Shown: piece after piece, positions 37,901-47,147 of the stretch | Layout of the letters: each line of letters begins with the position of its first letter | Numbering within the stretch: position 1 is the first letter of the stretch | Origin: Numida meleagris | Lineage: Eukaryota; Chordata; Aves; Galliformes; Numididae | DNA length: 64,000 bases | NCBI RefSeq assembly: GCF_002078875.1 | Contig: NC_034415.1 | Coordinates: 21,405,225-21,469,224, forward strand | Reading direction: 5' to 3' | Program-made: the position numbers and the translations under genes | Notes under the pieces: generated by a model | What the model saw: only the letters and a program-made list of their open reading frames with translations | The model's database searches: none | Told to the model about the DNA's origin: nothing

Positions 37901-39363
37901 CGGTGGCACCGGCCGTGGGGACAGGGACAGAGCGTGCCCATAGGTGGCAGCACCCCTGCCCCAAACCCTGCCGGTAGCGGGCTTTGCTCTGTCAAAATCA
38001 TCTTGGTTTTACCTATTTTGTTCATTTGATTTGACTTTCTTCTTGCCCAAGCCTTGATACATACGGTGTGGGAGAGGGTCTGAGGGGAGGCTGGGGACAT
38101 GCTGAGGTTTGGGGGGTCAGTGGGAGACCCCTGTCTGCACTTCACATGCAAGGCAATAAATTTTGGGGACAAAAGCTGCTGTTTTGGATTCCCTGCATGC
38201 AGCCAAGCCCTCACTCACTGTTTCCCTGAGAGCTGGCAGATCTCACTACCCAGAGGCTGGTGATGGATGGCCACAGCCCCCCGGTGACCGGCGTTGATTC
38301 CAAGATGTCCACCCTACAGCACTGAGTTTGATAGGGCTCTGCCCTCCAAATAGCTTGGGGAAGAGGGCTACTCATGCGCCTCTGGGCTTGGCTGGGCAGG
38401 GGGCATAGAGGCGTGTTTGCCCCTTCAGGATGGCAGCACATTGCCGCTTGCTCCTCCTTACTGGTGCCGCAGGAGCAGAGGGACTGCGGCTGCCTTGGTG
38501 CATTCAGGGCATGAAGTGGGGACGGTCACCCACATTTTGGCAAGGGAAGACGGAGATGGCTCCCAGCCTCCCTGCTTGCAGGGAGCTGCAGGAGCTGCAT
38601 GGCAAAGCCCATGGGCAGCAGGGTGGCAGCTGGCTTCAGGGGATGGCGTCACCGGCAGCGCTGCTGTGGGGGGGAGGGATGGGGGCAGCTGGGGGATGCT
38701 CCGTGCCCAGATCCCAGGCTGGATCCCACACAACTGGGAACAGCTGCAAAGCAGAGCCTGGAAACCTGCAGGAGATGCTTTCCCTGCTCCTATCCCTCTG
38801 CTTCAGACAGCTCCCAGATGTAGAAAAGCAGCTCCCAGCTCCTTATCAGGGTCCACCTGGGCCCTCCTAGCTGGGGCACCCCCAGACCCTTGTCCCGCTC
38901 AACCCAAGGGCCAAGTGATCCCGGAGGAAGGGAGGATTGTGGTGTGCAGGAGCTGGAACTAGACGATCTTTGAGGTCCCTTCCAACCCAAGCCGTTCTGT
39001 GATTCATCCCAGGATTCCCCCATCCCCACACTCACCCCAGGGCTGGCCGGTGGGCACAGGGGTCCCGGCAGGTGGTGGGGGCAATGGCCGTGTCTTGGCC
39101 TTGGTGGCTGCGGCGGTGAGGCACACGGGGCCCAGGTACTCCACGTAGGTGCCAGGGAAGTCTCCGCGCTCCTTGGTGCGCTCGTTGAGGCCGTGCAGCC
39201 AGCCCTGGGGGCTGCGCTCATCCCCGTCCTTGTAGTTGGGGGCAGCGAGTAGTGCAGCCCTGCTGACGGTCAGCACATCCCCGGGGCTCAGCGCCAGGTC
39301 CTCGTCCCGGTCCTTCTGGTACTCGTAGAGCGCGCGGTACTGCAGCCCCTCCGAGGAGGCCAT
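28828..39363 (-). CDS. PIK3R3: PIK3R3, p85-type N-terminal half (SH3 + BH domain), six exons
   Basis: Regulatory subunit of class IA PI3-kinase, which binds p110 and recruits it to phosphotyrosine proteins. Exons in order of transcription are 39363-39036, 36416-36321, 36100-36023, 30571-30440, 29710-29509 and 28913-28828. They total 922 nt, about 307 residues, all with GT/AG sites and compatible phases. Residues about 5-85 form an SH3 domain with [15 protein letters not shown] and [12 protein letters not shown]; a proline-rich link ([12 protein letters not shown]) follows. Residues about 115-300 match the p85 BH/RhoGAP-like domain, with a retained LLYR arginine. The last exon ends in VPAAP plus one base, where p85alpha continues with ALPPKPP. 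Assignment to PIK3R3 and not PIK3R1 or PIK3R2 rests on the p55gamma exon in the same locus and on TSPAN1/POMGNT1 synteny. The SH3 looks closer to PIK3R2 than to PIK3R1. SH2 and inter-SH2 exons are outside the window. Confidence 0.9.
29040..29267 (+). mobile_element. CR1 LINE 3' end between two PIK3R3 exons
   Basis: GGTTGGATATTAGGAAAAAT ... CTGGAGGTGTTCAAGAGCCA ... CCTTTTCCAACCGCAATGAT with an ATTCTATGATTT end. Followed by a 140-bp sequence that recurs at 47 kb. Confidence 0.88.
29262..29404 (+). repeat. 140-bp sequence shared with 46,998-47,147
   Basis: From TTTCCTTGTA to GGCAATGCCACT it matches the reverse complement of the copy at 47 kb with only about four substitutions and a 7-bp indel. 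Both copies directly follow a CR1 tail. The open frames in it are not genes. Confidence 0.85.
29405..29432 (+). mobile_element. CR1 tail fragment
   Basis: TGGTCTTTTCCAACCTTAAT followed by GATTCTAG, a bare CR1 end. Confidence 0.7.
29509..29710 (-). CDS. PIK3R3: PIK3R3 exon: BH domain, C-terminal helices
   Basis: 202 nt, phase 1 in and phase 2 out, residues about 212-278. Contains [20 protein letters not shown] and [17 protein letters not shown], aligned with LQYLLKHFFKLSQTSSKN and LLNARVLSEIFSPMLFR. High GC; all leucine-rich helix positions kept. Confidence 0.9.
30440..30571 (-). CDS. PIK3R3: PIK3R3 exon: BH domain core
   Basis: 132 nt, phase 1 to 1, residues about 168-211. Encodes [20 protein letters not shown] and [10 protein letters not shown], matching [20 protein letters not shown] and LDLPNPVIPA of p85alpha. 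Acceptor TCTTACAG, donor GTGAGC. Confidence 0.9.
30690..30850 (+). mobile_element. Two CR1 tails in tandem
   Basis: Two successive copies of GG(A/T)TTGGACT(T/A)GAT(T/G)A ... CTTTTCCAACCTTAA(T/C)GATTC, the first ending near 30,760. Confidence 0.8.
30856..36022. other. PIK3R3: PIK3R3 intron (p85-type transcript)
   Basis: No exon recognised. It contains a homeodomain/octamer motif island near 32.35-32.55 kb and C-rich simple sequence near 34.68 kb. Confidence 0.6.
36023..36100 (-). CDS. PIK3R3: PIK3R3 exon: BH domain with arginine motif
   Basis: 78 nt, phase 1 to 1, residues about 142-167. Encodes [20 protein letters not shown], the counterpart of GLECSTLYRTQ in p85alpha. The LYR arginine occupies the place of the RhoGAP arginine finger. 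Confidence 0.88.
36321..36416 (-). CDS. PIK3R3: PIK3R3 exon: SH3-BH linker and start of BH domain
   Basis: 96 nt, phase 1 to phase 1, residues about 110-141. Reads ...[23 protein letters not shown], aligned with ALTLPDLAEQ...PPLLIKLVEAIEKK of p85alpha. About ten residues (the FAPPDIAPP part of p85alpha) are absent. Acceptor CCCAACAG and donor GTATGG are intact. Confidence 0.88.
36495..36607. repeat. Polypyrimidine (TTCC/CCTT)n tract
   Basis: About 110 bp almost purely C and T on the plus strand, with a TTCCTTCC-type unit. Confidence 0.93.
36958..37040. repeat. (CCAT)n microsatellite
   Basis: About 20 near-perfect CCAT units. It gives long His-Pro-Ser-Ile frames on plus and Met-Asp-Gly-Trp frames on minus, which are not genes. 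Confidence 0.97.
37041..38938. other. PIK3R3: PIK3R3 intron between the SH3 and linker exons
   Basis: No exon, RNA gene or clear mobile element recognised. Confidence 0.6.
38939..39004 (+). mobile_element. CR1 tail beside the SH3 exon
   Basis: GGAGCTGGAACTAGACGATC and GGTCCCTTCCAACCCAAGCC, then TTCTGTGATTC. It ends 31 bp from the SH3 exon edge. Confidence 0.8.
39036..39363 (-). CDS. PIK3R3: PIK3R3 p85-type first coding exon: SH3 domain
   Basis: Encodes residues 1-109. Start [15 protein letters not shown] aligns with MSAEGYQYRALYDY of p85alpha, which fixes the ATG at 39363. The exon holds the whole SH3 fold and the first proline-rich stretch, and ends in phase 1 at a GTGAGT donor (39035). 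The frame stays open upstream to 39510, but a plausible acceptor (GCAG, exon edge 39401) suggests a 5' UTR exon boundary there. A CR1 3' end stops about 30 bp beyond the donor. Confidence 0.92.
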
Positions 39364-39401
39364 GGATGGAGCAGGGAATGCCAGTGAGGAAGAAGAGATC
39401 A

Positions 39402-40020
39402 CTGCCTCGGAGAGGGTACGCTGACCCCTCCAGTCCCAAAATTCCACGCTGATGCTCAGTGAGGTTGGCTCAGGGATCACTATGGAGGTGAGCAAATGCC
39501 GCAGACCCACACGCTGTCCCCTTCTCAGCCCGGTCTCTCTCTGCCCTTCATCCTCCCGGTGCTGGGGAGCTCTGCTGGGGGGAAACGCAGCACATCAGTG
39601 CCCCCAGCCCACACCGTGCCCCCACCCAGCACTGGGCACAGCCACGGCTGGGCCAGCTCTGCTGCTGCCGTGCACCGAGAAAGTACGGCAAGTCTGGAAA
39701 GTAGGGCAAGAGATCAAGCAACGTGCTTTTAAAATAGACACATGGGCTTAGCAGCCACCCTGCAGCTCCAGAACAGCACACGGGGTTGTGCAAAACTATG
39801 GGATTTTAGTGATTTCATTTTTTATTGTTGTTAATTTTTCTTCTTCTTCTTCTTTTTTTCTAATGGCTTTTAAATATCTCTTGGATGTATACCAGCAGGG
39901 AAAGGACCCCTTCTGCCTCTAGGATTAAAGTTCATTTATTTGTTTATATATTTATGGACTAATTTTTATTTATTTATTTATTTTAAAATATCCCTCGGAC
40001 AGATAACAGCAGGGAAATCC
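39402..40020. other. PIK3R3: Upstream of the SH3 exon, probable 5' intron
   Basis: Contains T-rich and (TTTA)n-like stretches near 39,830-39,985; no exon was recognised. Confidence 0.5.
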
Positions 40021-40079
40021 CAACCCCCCCCCGCCCTTCTTTCCCCACGGGGAGATGGATGCAGGCGGCCGCTGAGCTG

Positions 40080-40088
40080 TCCGTCCAT

Positions 40089-40116
<28 letters not shown>
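40080..40116. repeat. (CCAT)n microsatellite, short
   Basis: About eight CCAT units bordered by CCGT, beside the assembly gap. Confidence 0.95.
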
Positions 40117-40119
<3 letters not shown>

Positions 40120-40143
40120 CCCACCCGCCCGCTGCCCCCCCCC

Positions 40144-40238
40144 NNNNNNNNNNNNNNNNNNNNNNNNNNNNNNNNNNNNNNNNNNNNNNNNNNNNNNNNN
40201 NNNNNNNNNNNNNNNNNNNNNNNNNNNNNNNNNNNNNN
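40144..40238. other. Assembly gap, 95 N
   Basis: A run of N inside a CpG island. True length and content unknown. Confidence 0.99.
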
Positions 40239-40470
40239 GAGCGGGGAGCGGGAGCGGAGCCGGCCCGGCCCCGGCGAGCAGCGCCGGGCGGTGATGTCAG
40301 CGTCCCCTCCTCCCGCCCGCCGGCACCGCAGCGCGGTGGGGGGGGCCGGCCTGCCGGTGGAGGGAGGGGGATGCCGCCTGCCTACTCGCACGGTGAAGGG
40401 AGGGGGTGATTGTCGGGTTGGGGTGAGCCGGAGGGTCCCCTCGGGATTGGCTGGAGCTGATGGCAGCCCT
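40239..40470 (-). promoter_or_regulatory. PIK3R3: CpG island, candidate p85-type PIK3R3 promoter
   Basis: Very GC- and CpG-rich DNA right of the gap and about 0.9 kb upstream of the SH3 exon, facing away from TSPAN1. No TATA seen. The assignment is by position; part of the island is lost in the gap. Confidence 0.5.
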
Positions 40471-40554
40471 AATGTTGGGGCAACAGGGGCAATGTGGTGT
40501 TGGGGGTGTAGGGGTGATGGGCAGGAGGTCTGCGCATCTCAGCGTCCAACCCAT

Positions 40555-40765
40555 GTTCTGGATACCCTTCCTTAGGGACTCCTCCCTTAGACACCCATCC
40601 CTTGGGCATCCATCTTTTGGGCAGCTATCCTTGGGGCACCCATCGTTGGTCATCCATTGTTGGGTATCCATCCCTTGGACACCTATCCCTTTGGACACCC
40701 ATCCCTGTGACACTCATCCTTTGGACTCCACCCTTTGGACCCCATCCCTTGAGTACTCACCCCTC
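40555..40765. repeat. Degenerate minisatellite, about 16-20 bp unit
   Basis: Ten or more imperfect copies of CA(C/T)CCATCCCTTGGGCA. On the minus strand it yields a frame with repeated Cys-Pro-(Lys/Arg)-Asp-(Gly/Ser), a repeat artefact and not a gene. Confidence 0.85.
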
Positions 40766-41639
40766 AGCCAGGCGGGGGCCATGGGGAGCTGCCATGGAGA
40801 ACCACAGCCCAGGGATGCTCCATTTCCTCTCTCTCATTTACCCAGAAATGTTTCCCAGTCAGGGTAAGGGTCAGGCACCCCATAAAACTACACAAGGCAG
40901 CACTCTTGCACGCAGTAAGGTTCTTTAAAAATGAACGAGGCAATGATTAAGATTTGATACGGCAGAACTTAATGGAGGGGGCTGGAACAGAAAAGTGCCC
41001 GGCTCAACCACGCAGGGCTGTGCCCAACAGCAGCCTGTACCCAGGGCACTGCTGTTACATGCAATGAAAGCACCAGATCTCAGCTCTGTGTGCCTGGGAA
41101 CCTCAGCAGAGCCGTTCCATTTATGTATGGCTGAGATGCCTAAATTAGCACTGCCAAAGGACAATCCTTGGTGTGAGCATCCCGAGGGGATGCTCTCAAG
41201 GCTCCCACCCCAGCATCCCACCCAGCCCTTGCTGCTCCCCACTTGGCTTTGGGGGACCCCAGCGTGGTCCCGGCCATGGCTGCAGCCCATGTGCCCTGCT
41301 CTCCATAACCCCACTTGGCGTTCGTTACCCTGTGCTTCCCAGGGCACGGCTCAGTCAGTGTCCCCATGGACATTAATCCAAACAAGTCCCGCTGGCTGGG
41401 ATGGACACGGGAATGCCACCGGGCTCGTCCTGTTGTGGGCAGGCCAGGAGAGCCAGAAAATCCAGCCCTGGTCCCTAATGGGGCAGTGGGGAGCGCCCTT
41501 CCCCAGGTGCGTGGGCAGGCTGGGGGGGAAGCGGCCACAGCAGCACGTCCCAGGATTTTCCCTGGGGCTGTGAATGAATCTCCTTCATTGCAAATATTTA
41601 TGGAACTGCCAGAATTATCTGTGTACCAGCAAAAGTCTG

Positions 41640-42060
41640 CTCCCCGAGCAGCGCTTAGGAATGGCCCCAGCTCCCCCCACCAGCCCAGCACCCAGAGGCC
41701 GCGGTAATGGGCACAGGCAGCAGCCGGGCAGGGTGGCTCGGGCAGCAGAGGGCAGCAAGCCACCGAGTACCTCGTCGAGGGCCCTCGTGGCTTTGCCAGC
41801 CCCAGGGGGTGGCCCTATGGTGGTGGGGGGGGCTCCATCGGAGGAGGCGGCCGCTGCTCGGGCGGCCCCGGGGCCGCGCCCGCTTAAAGGGCGGCGGGGG
41901 TGGCGTGGGGCGGCAGAGTCGTGGTGTTGGGTCGGGATTGCTGGGGCTGCTCGCTGCTCAGGTAGGCGGGGGAGGGCGTCGTGGGGGGAGCCGCGGCGGG
42001 GATGGGCTCTGGTGGGGCTGCGAGGGGCTCGGTGGGGTTCTCCTTGCCCTAAGCCCCAAG
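41640..42060 (+). promoter_or_regulatory. TSPAN1: TSPAN1 CpG-island promoter and non-coding exon 1
   Basis: GC-rich, CpG-dense block ahead of the first coding exon. The likely exon 1 donor is GCTGCTCAG/GTAGGC, giving an exon end at 41961; CGCTTAAAGGG near 41,881 is a possible weak TATA-like element. The transcription start cannot be fixed from sequence. Confidence 0.6.
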
Positions 42061-42126
42061 GAGGGAGGTTGGTGCTGGGTGTGGGATCCTGCTGGTAACG
42101 TCCCTCTGCTCTCTCCAGGTGCAAAC

Positions 42127-42183
42127 ATGGGGTGCTTCACGTTCATCAAGGTCATGATGATCCTCTTCAACCTGGCCATATTT
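42127..42183 (+). CDS. TSPAN1: TSPAN1 coding exon 1
   Basis: Residues 1-19, start of TM1. The acceptor at 42118 leaves 8 nt of 5' UTR in this exon; donor GTAAGT. Confidence 0.95.
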
Positions 42184-45100
42184 GTAAGTGCTCTGGTGGC
42201 CGTCCCCTACCAGAGTGATCTGGATTTGGTTGTCCCATGCGGCTGGGATGGAGATACCGTGTGGGCTGGATGATCTTGGTGGTCTTTCCAGCCTTAATGA
42301 TTCTATGTGCCCCTTAATATTGTGGGGTCTCCTGTTCCCATGGTGTGCTCAAAGTGAGGGAAAGCAGGGGATAGTGCCAGGCTTTGGGGACAGTGCTTGT
42401 TGCATCAGCCACCCAAGTCTGTCCCTGTGCTGAGCTCTGGTGGGATGCCCAGAACCCACAGTCTTGCTGGGTCCCACCTGCTGGGCTCTGTCTGTGTAGG
42501 GTGGTAGTGATTGTGGCTCAGGTGTTGGGGCTCTGTGGGGCTGGTGAGGAGGATGAGCCTGGTGGGGGGATGGGATGGAAGCAGCCCTTGTGAGGCATGT
42601 GTGAAGGCTGCTGCTGCCTGCAAAACACACCTGGATGATGCAAATCAACTGGTTGGAGTCCTCCAACAAAACATCATGGAGCAACAAGGCTGTTCCTCTC
42701 ACCAAGAACCCTTGCCCCCCCCTCCCGCCCCACTCCTCAAGCTCAGGAACTGACATGTCTCTCTTCTCCCAGCTTGGTGGTGGGACCCTCCTGGGCATTG
42801 GTATCTGGGTCTCAGTGGATGGCAAGTCCTTCATGGATATATTCGGGACGCTTTCAACTAGCGTCATGCAGGTTGTGAATGTGAGCTACTTCCTCATTGT
42901 CATTGGATCCATCTTGCTGGTGATCGGCTTCCTTGGGTGCTGCGGTGCCCAGAAGGAGAGCAAATGTCTCCTGATGATGGTAAGGACCTGTCACTGCTTA
43001 GTTATGCTTTATCGATCCTTGCTGGAGGTGGGTTGCTGGTGTGGGGGGTCTGGGGGATAGACTTCTCCATGGTAATGTCCTTTCGGCTTGTTCCCATATT
43101 ATGGAGAGTTGGGTGAGCCTTGGAAAGGCAATGCTGAGCCCCAACTCTGCCCTGGGAAGGGTCCTGTTGGCCATTGGGAAATGGGTGGGTTTCTGGCAGG
43201 CCAGCTGTTGTTCTGACCTCCCTCCCTTTGCTGTATCCTAGTTTTTCTCGGTGGTGTTGATCATCTTCATTGCCGAAATTGCTGCTGCTGTGGTGGTTCT
43301 GGTCTACACAGGTCTTGTGAGTGGCATACCTAATTCTTGGGCTGGGCTGCTTTGGGAAAACAAGAGGGACACCAGTCACCTGCCTGCATGGACAGGTGGG
43401 GATGGCCTGGCCATGTGGAGGGGCTGTCCAAGGAGCAGGGAATGGGAGTGTTCCCATTGCCCTAAAGAAACAAGGGTTATCATATAAGTTTTGCCCATTT
43501 CTTTCTTTCAAACACCTTGGTCTAGTACCAGTCAAGGCTGGACACCTCATGGTAAGAGCCACACTGGAGAAGAAGTCCCTAATGCTTCGTGCTGAGCAAA
43601 CCAACCCCTTATTATGCACTGGAAAATCCACCTGGGGAGAAAAGTGACTACTGCCAGCCTGTGCACTCTGCCTCATTAGACACGGGAGAAGTCAACCGCA
43701 GGGCAAACGTCATTCCTGGCTCCCTGGGTTGTGTGACTCAGTCACCGTGCGTGGCCTCGCTGCCAAAACTTGGGGTTAGGGAGGTTGTCCAGCTGCCCTT
43801 GGGCTGACGGGATGCGGTATGACGTGCTCTTGGTCCGATTGGCCTTGTCCCTGTGGGCTGAAACCGGTATGGGCATGGGCGGCCCTTGGCTCCATGGTGC
43901 TCACCAGGATCTTCTCTGATGGTGTTTCTGTGCCTCTTCCTACAGGCAGAGACATTCCTGACAGCACTGGTGACTCCTGTCCTGAAGGAGAAGTATGGGG
44001 AGGATGATGCTCTCACACAGATCTGGACTGTTACCATGAATGAGGTGCGCTGAGCCCAGGGGCCTGCACCGCTGGGTCAGGGCCGTGATGCTCCCAGCAC
44101 AGGCCTGGTGGTGTCCAAGATGGGCCTGTGGGATGGAGATGGGGTTCTGTTCCAACCCTGCTTGGGGTCCTGAGGTCCCAAAACTGGGGTGAGAGCTGTC
44201 TGTACTGGAATGTGGGGTGAGATCCTACTCCTTGAACTCCCAGTGAGCTGGGCTGAGTGGGGTGACCTCCTCCATGGGGCAGGGAGGGCCTAGGAGGGAG
44301 CGTCTGGTGGGGCTGTGTGCACAGAGACTTGTTGGGTGCTCTCACCATCCCTCTCTCTTTCTCCCTTTTAGTTCCACTGCTGTGGCCTGAATAACTACAC
44401 AGACTTACAGGACTCCCCATGGTATAGAGACCACAACAATACCTTCCCAGGTCCCTGCTGCAATTCTGTGGACCCATGCAGCCTCAGGCTCGTGGCACAG
44501 ACCAATGTCTCGGTATGAACACACAAGCCTAGCTCTGGCCTTCCAGCAGCACCCAGTGTGGGGGGCATGGGGAGGGGAATCCATCCTTCACCTCCAGCCT
44601 GAGCTCTGGATGCAGCAGTCCTGTTCGTGTTGGGTCCTTAGGGGCCATGGTGGCTTTGACCTGTTCACAGTGGAGGTGAACGTGCTGCTCCCATTGCCGG
44701 GTTCTAAATCCCCCAATTTCCCTGCCCCAGGGGTATGAGATGAGTTGGAGATGGAGATGAGCCCCCGGACCATCTCCATGGCCGTGCAGTTCTTGGCTAG
44801 AGAACCTGATGTTTCTCCCGGGGACAGGAGGTCTCTGTGGTTGGGGGATTGCAGCCACTTGCTCACGCTCACTGCTTGGTTGCCTCCTGCAGGGTTGTTT
44901 TGATCAGATCCTAGAAGAAATCAGGACAAACGCAGACGTGGTGGGTGGCGTGGCTGCTGGCATTGCTGCCCTGGAGGTGAGTCCCTGGGCCTTGCCATAC
45001 TGCTCCCTCCTTATTCCTCTGGGGCTGGTGCAGCCCCATGGGCCACCACCTGCCCTAGGGTGGCTACTGAGCCTTCCTCCCTGGGCACACCTCCCTCTTT

Positions 45101-45213
45101 CTCCTTGTGGATGCTGGGACTGGGTGCTGTGGGGCTCTGACTCACCTTTTGTCCCCCAGGTCGCAGCCATGGTGGTGTCCATGTACCTGTACTGCTACAT
45201 AGACAAGAAGTGA
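42127..45213 (+). CDS. TSPAN1: Tetraspanin-1, complete, seven coding exons
   Basis: Four-pass membrane protein of epithelia that organises tetraspanin microdomains. Coding exons are 42127-42183, 42773-42979, 43242-43316, 43946-44044, 44372-44512, 44893-44976 and 45160-45213. All junctions are phase 0, giving 238 residues; human TSPAN1 has 241. TM1 is near residues 12-34 and TM2-TM3 near 57-113, with GCCGAQKESKC between them. The large loop carries HCCG (149-151), GPCC (175-176), C182 and C195, six cysteines, and N-glycosylation sequons at N154, N168 and N191. TM4 is near 208-232, with a short tail ending IDKK. The start MGCFTFIKVMM is typical of the family. The gene lies head to head with p85-type PIK3R3 and converges on POMGNT1, as in human. 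Confidence 0.97.
42239..42306 (+). mobile_element. CR1 tail in a TSPAN1 intron
   Basis: GGGCTGGATGATCTTGGTGG then TCTTTCCAGCCTTAATGATT and CTATG. Confidence 0.75.
42773..42979 (+). CDS. TSPAN1: TSPAN1 coding exon 2
   Basis: Residues 20-88: rest of TM1, small extracellular loop, TM2 and the GCCGAQKE turn. Confidence 0.96.
43242..43316 (+). CDS. TSPAN1: TSPAN1 coding exon 3
   Basis: Residues 89-113, all TM3 (FFSVVLIIFIAEIAAAVVVL). Confidence 0.96.
43946..44044 (+). CDS. TSPAN1: TSPAN1 coding exon 4
   Basis: Residues 114-146, first helices of the large extracellular loop. Confidence 0.95.
44372..44512 (+). CDS. TSPAN1: TSPAN1 coding exon 5
   Basis: Residues 147-193 with CCG, PCC and three N-glycosylation sequons, the variable head of the loop. 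Confidence 0.96.
44893..44976 (+). CDS. TSPAN1: TSPAN1 coding exon 6
   Basis: Residues 194-221: last loop cysteine (GCFDQ) and the start of TM4. Confidence 0.95.
45160..45213 (+). CDS. TSPAN1: TSPAN1 last coding exon
   Basis: Residues 222-238 and TGA stop; end of TM4 and cytoplasmic tail CYIDKK. Confidence 0.95.
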   Translation, partial: VAAMVVSMYLYCYIDKK

Positions 45214-45703
45214 CCCTGCGAGGCAGCAGGAAGCCATACCCTCCCCCGCCCTATGTTGGGGTGCTCCTGAGGGCCCCACCGCTCCCTGGGCCTGATGCTG
45301 TCCCATGCACTGTGATTTATAGCTGTGGTTTGATCTACTGAGCTGGGATCTGTAGAGTTTATACGTTTGTATATTTTTGTATTGATATGGCACAATGCAT
45401 CTGTACATAGAGATTTTTGTTGTTTTGGAGGAGGAGCACTGGGTCTGATCTGCTGATGCCAGCAGGAGGTGGGGCACAGGCTGAGCTCAGGGCTGTGAAA
45501 CAGGCGCTGGCCTGGCCCTTTCCAACCCCTGTGGGCAGGTGGCTGTGGTGCCTCTGCCGTGCTGTCACCTCCCTGTCCCCAGCCCTGCTCGTGGGGCTGG
45601 TGCCTGCTCTGTGCTGCCCCTGCCCTGACATGAAGCATAGCCCTGCTCTTGCACCCTGCTGTGATTTCAGTGTGGATTTGTGCTGTAAAAGAAAAGAAAT
45701 AAT

Positions 45704-45770
45704 AATAAAAAATAATCTTGGATATAAATTACTTTCTGCTGTGTTCAATAAACTCCTGTTCCTGCAGCTT
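45704..45770 (+). terminator. TSPAN1: TSPAN1 polyadenylation signals
   Basis: AATAAA at 45704-45709 and again at 45747-45752; the second is followed by CTCCTGTTCCTG. They imply a 3' UTR of about 550 nt. Confidence 0.8.
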
Positions 45771-46667
45771 CCTTCCACCTGTGCCTACTCTGCCTTCTCA
45801 CTGCTGGATCTGAGCAGGACTGTGTTTGCACAACAGTAGTGGCTGGGAGCTGTGCAGCTCCCCTGCCCTCTGCCAGAGCCCTTTTGTGTTCTGAGTGGTA
45901 CAGGAACTGCAGGGGATTTTCCTGGTGTCTGTGTGTCCCAGCCCCTCCTGCAAGCAGCCTTGGTACTGCCCTGCTCCTGGGAGCTGAGCCCAATGGGATG
46001 GGAGGTCTGCTGTCCCCAAATGAGCAGCAGCCCATCTTCTTCCAACTGCCCCCCAACTGGGCTTTCAATCCGTTCTCACTGCCATCCCATGAGGCTTTAA
46101 TGCTGTGTGCTGCTGGCCCTGTCCCCACAGCAGGACCAGCTGTGGGACAGGTGCAGGACCTGCTCCCACCCGGGGTAACTCAGCCTGGGGCCCTGCCCCA
46201 TGGAAAGGGCTGCTGCTCTCTTCCTCCTCAGCAATGGTACCAGTCCCAGTTTCACCACAGCCCCGTGACCTCAGGACTGACGTCAGGGCTTTTTTTTCAT
46301 ATTCTCCCATTCCCAGCATGAGAGAGCTGGCGCTGCCCCAACCCTTCCTGGAGGTGCCGGTGTTGCCCGTCCCCACGCTGGCACAGGAGGTTTCTGCGGG
46401 CGATGCAGTTTCTGTGGCACTGGGATGTGCGATCCCCTCTGCCCGCAGGAACTCGAAAGACCAGTCTCTCCTCCCGGATGTGGACAGAGGCAAGGAGCAG
46501 ACCGGTTCCTCCCCTCTCTTTGGGGCTCAGCTCTTCCCGCGACCGTGGGGCAGACATAGGGCAGAAGGTGTGAACCCAGCACAGGGGTGAGTGTCCCTGG
46601 TGGGTGGTGGAGAACCCATCCCTGTGAGCTGCGGGCTGGAGGCCCTGACCCTGCATTTGGGGTGTTC

Positions 46668-46850
46668 ATAGAATCACAGAATCATCGAGGTTGGAAAAGA
46701 CCACCAAAATCACCCAGTCCAATCCCAACCCACCCCACCGTGCTCACTGACCATATCCCTCAGTGCCACATCCCCACAGTTCTCAAACACTTCCAGGGAT
46801 GGGGATTCCCTCACCTCCCTGGGCAGCCTGTGCCAATGCCCAGCATTCTA
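46668..46850 (-). mobile_element. CR1 LINE 3' end, reverse orientation
   Basis: TCATAGAATCACAGAATCAT and GGTTGGAAAAGACCACCAAA then CCTCACCTCCCTGGGCAGCC; tail at the left, body to the right. Confidence 0.9.
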
Positions 46851-46997
46851 GCTGTAACATCAGTGGGTGAGGCCAAACACCCGCGGTGCACATGACAACA
46901 GCAGAATCTTCCTTATTGTCCCATGGTGGTGTCCTTGGACTTGTGTTCCGGACAGTTGACGGGATGACCGTGTGTGTCTGGGTGTGTGTGCTGCCAG

Positions 46998-47147
46998 TGG
47001 CATTGCCTTGCACAGGGCTGGACCAAGGGGTACGGCCACCTCCAGCCACACATCTTCCAGCCCCTCTGGCTGCTTGGCTTCTCCCTGAGCTGGTGGTGGG
47101 GACATGAGCAGGGTTTGCTTTGTACAAGGAAATCATAGAATCATTAA
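46998..47147 (-). repeat. 140-bp sequence shared with 29,262-29,404
   Basis: Reverse-complement copy of the segment at 29 kb, again starting where a CR1 tail ends. Landmark on plus: GGGGTACGGCCACCTCCAGC. Confidence 0.85.

Noticed and set aside
28828..39363. Assignment of the SH3/BH exons to PIK3R2 or PIK3R1
   Set aside because: The SH3 resembles PIK3R2, but the p55gamma-specific exon in the same orientation and TSPAN1/POMGNT1 synteny place it in PIK3R3.
39940..40575. 211-codon frame across 40.1 kb
   Set aside because: It runs through 95 N and simple repeats.
40297..40713. Cys-Pro-Lys-Asp-Gly repeat protein on minus
   Set aside because: Product of the degenerate minisatellite, unit length variable and frame not conserved.
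43002..43676. 224-codon minus frame over TSPAN1 exon 3
   Set aside because: Antisense shadow of TSPAN1; no similarity, and TSPAN1 is clearly coded on plus.
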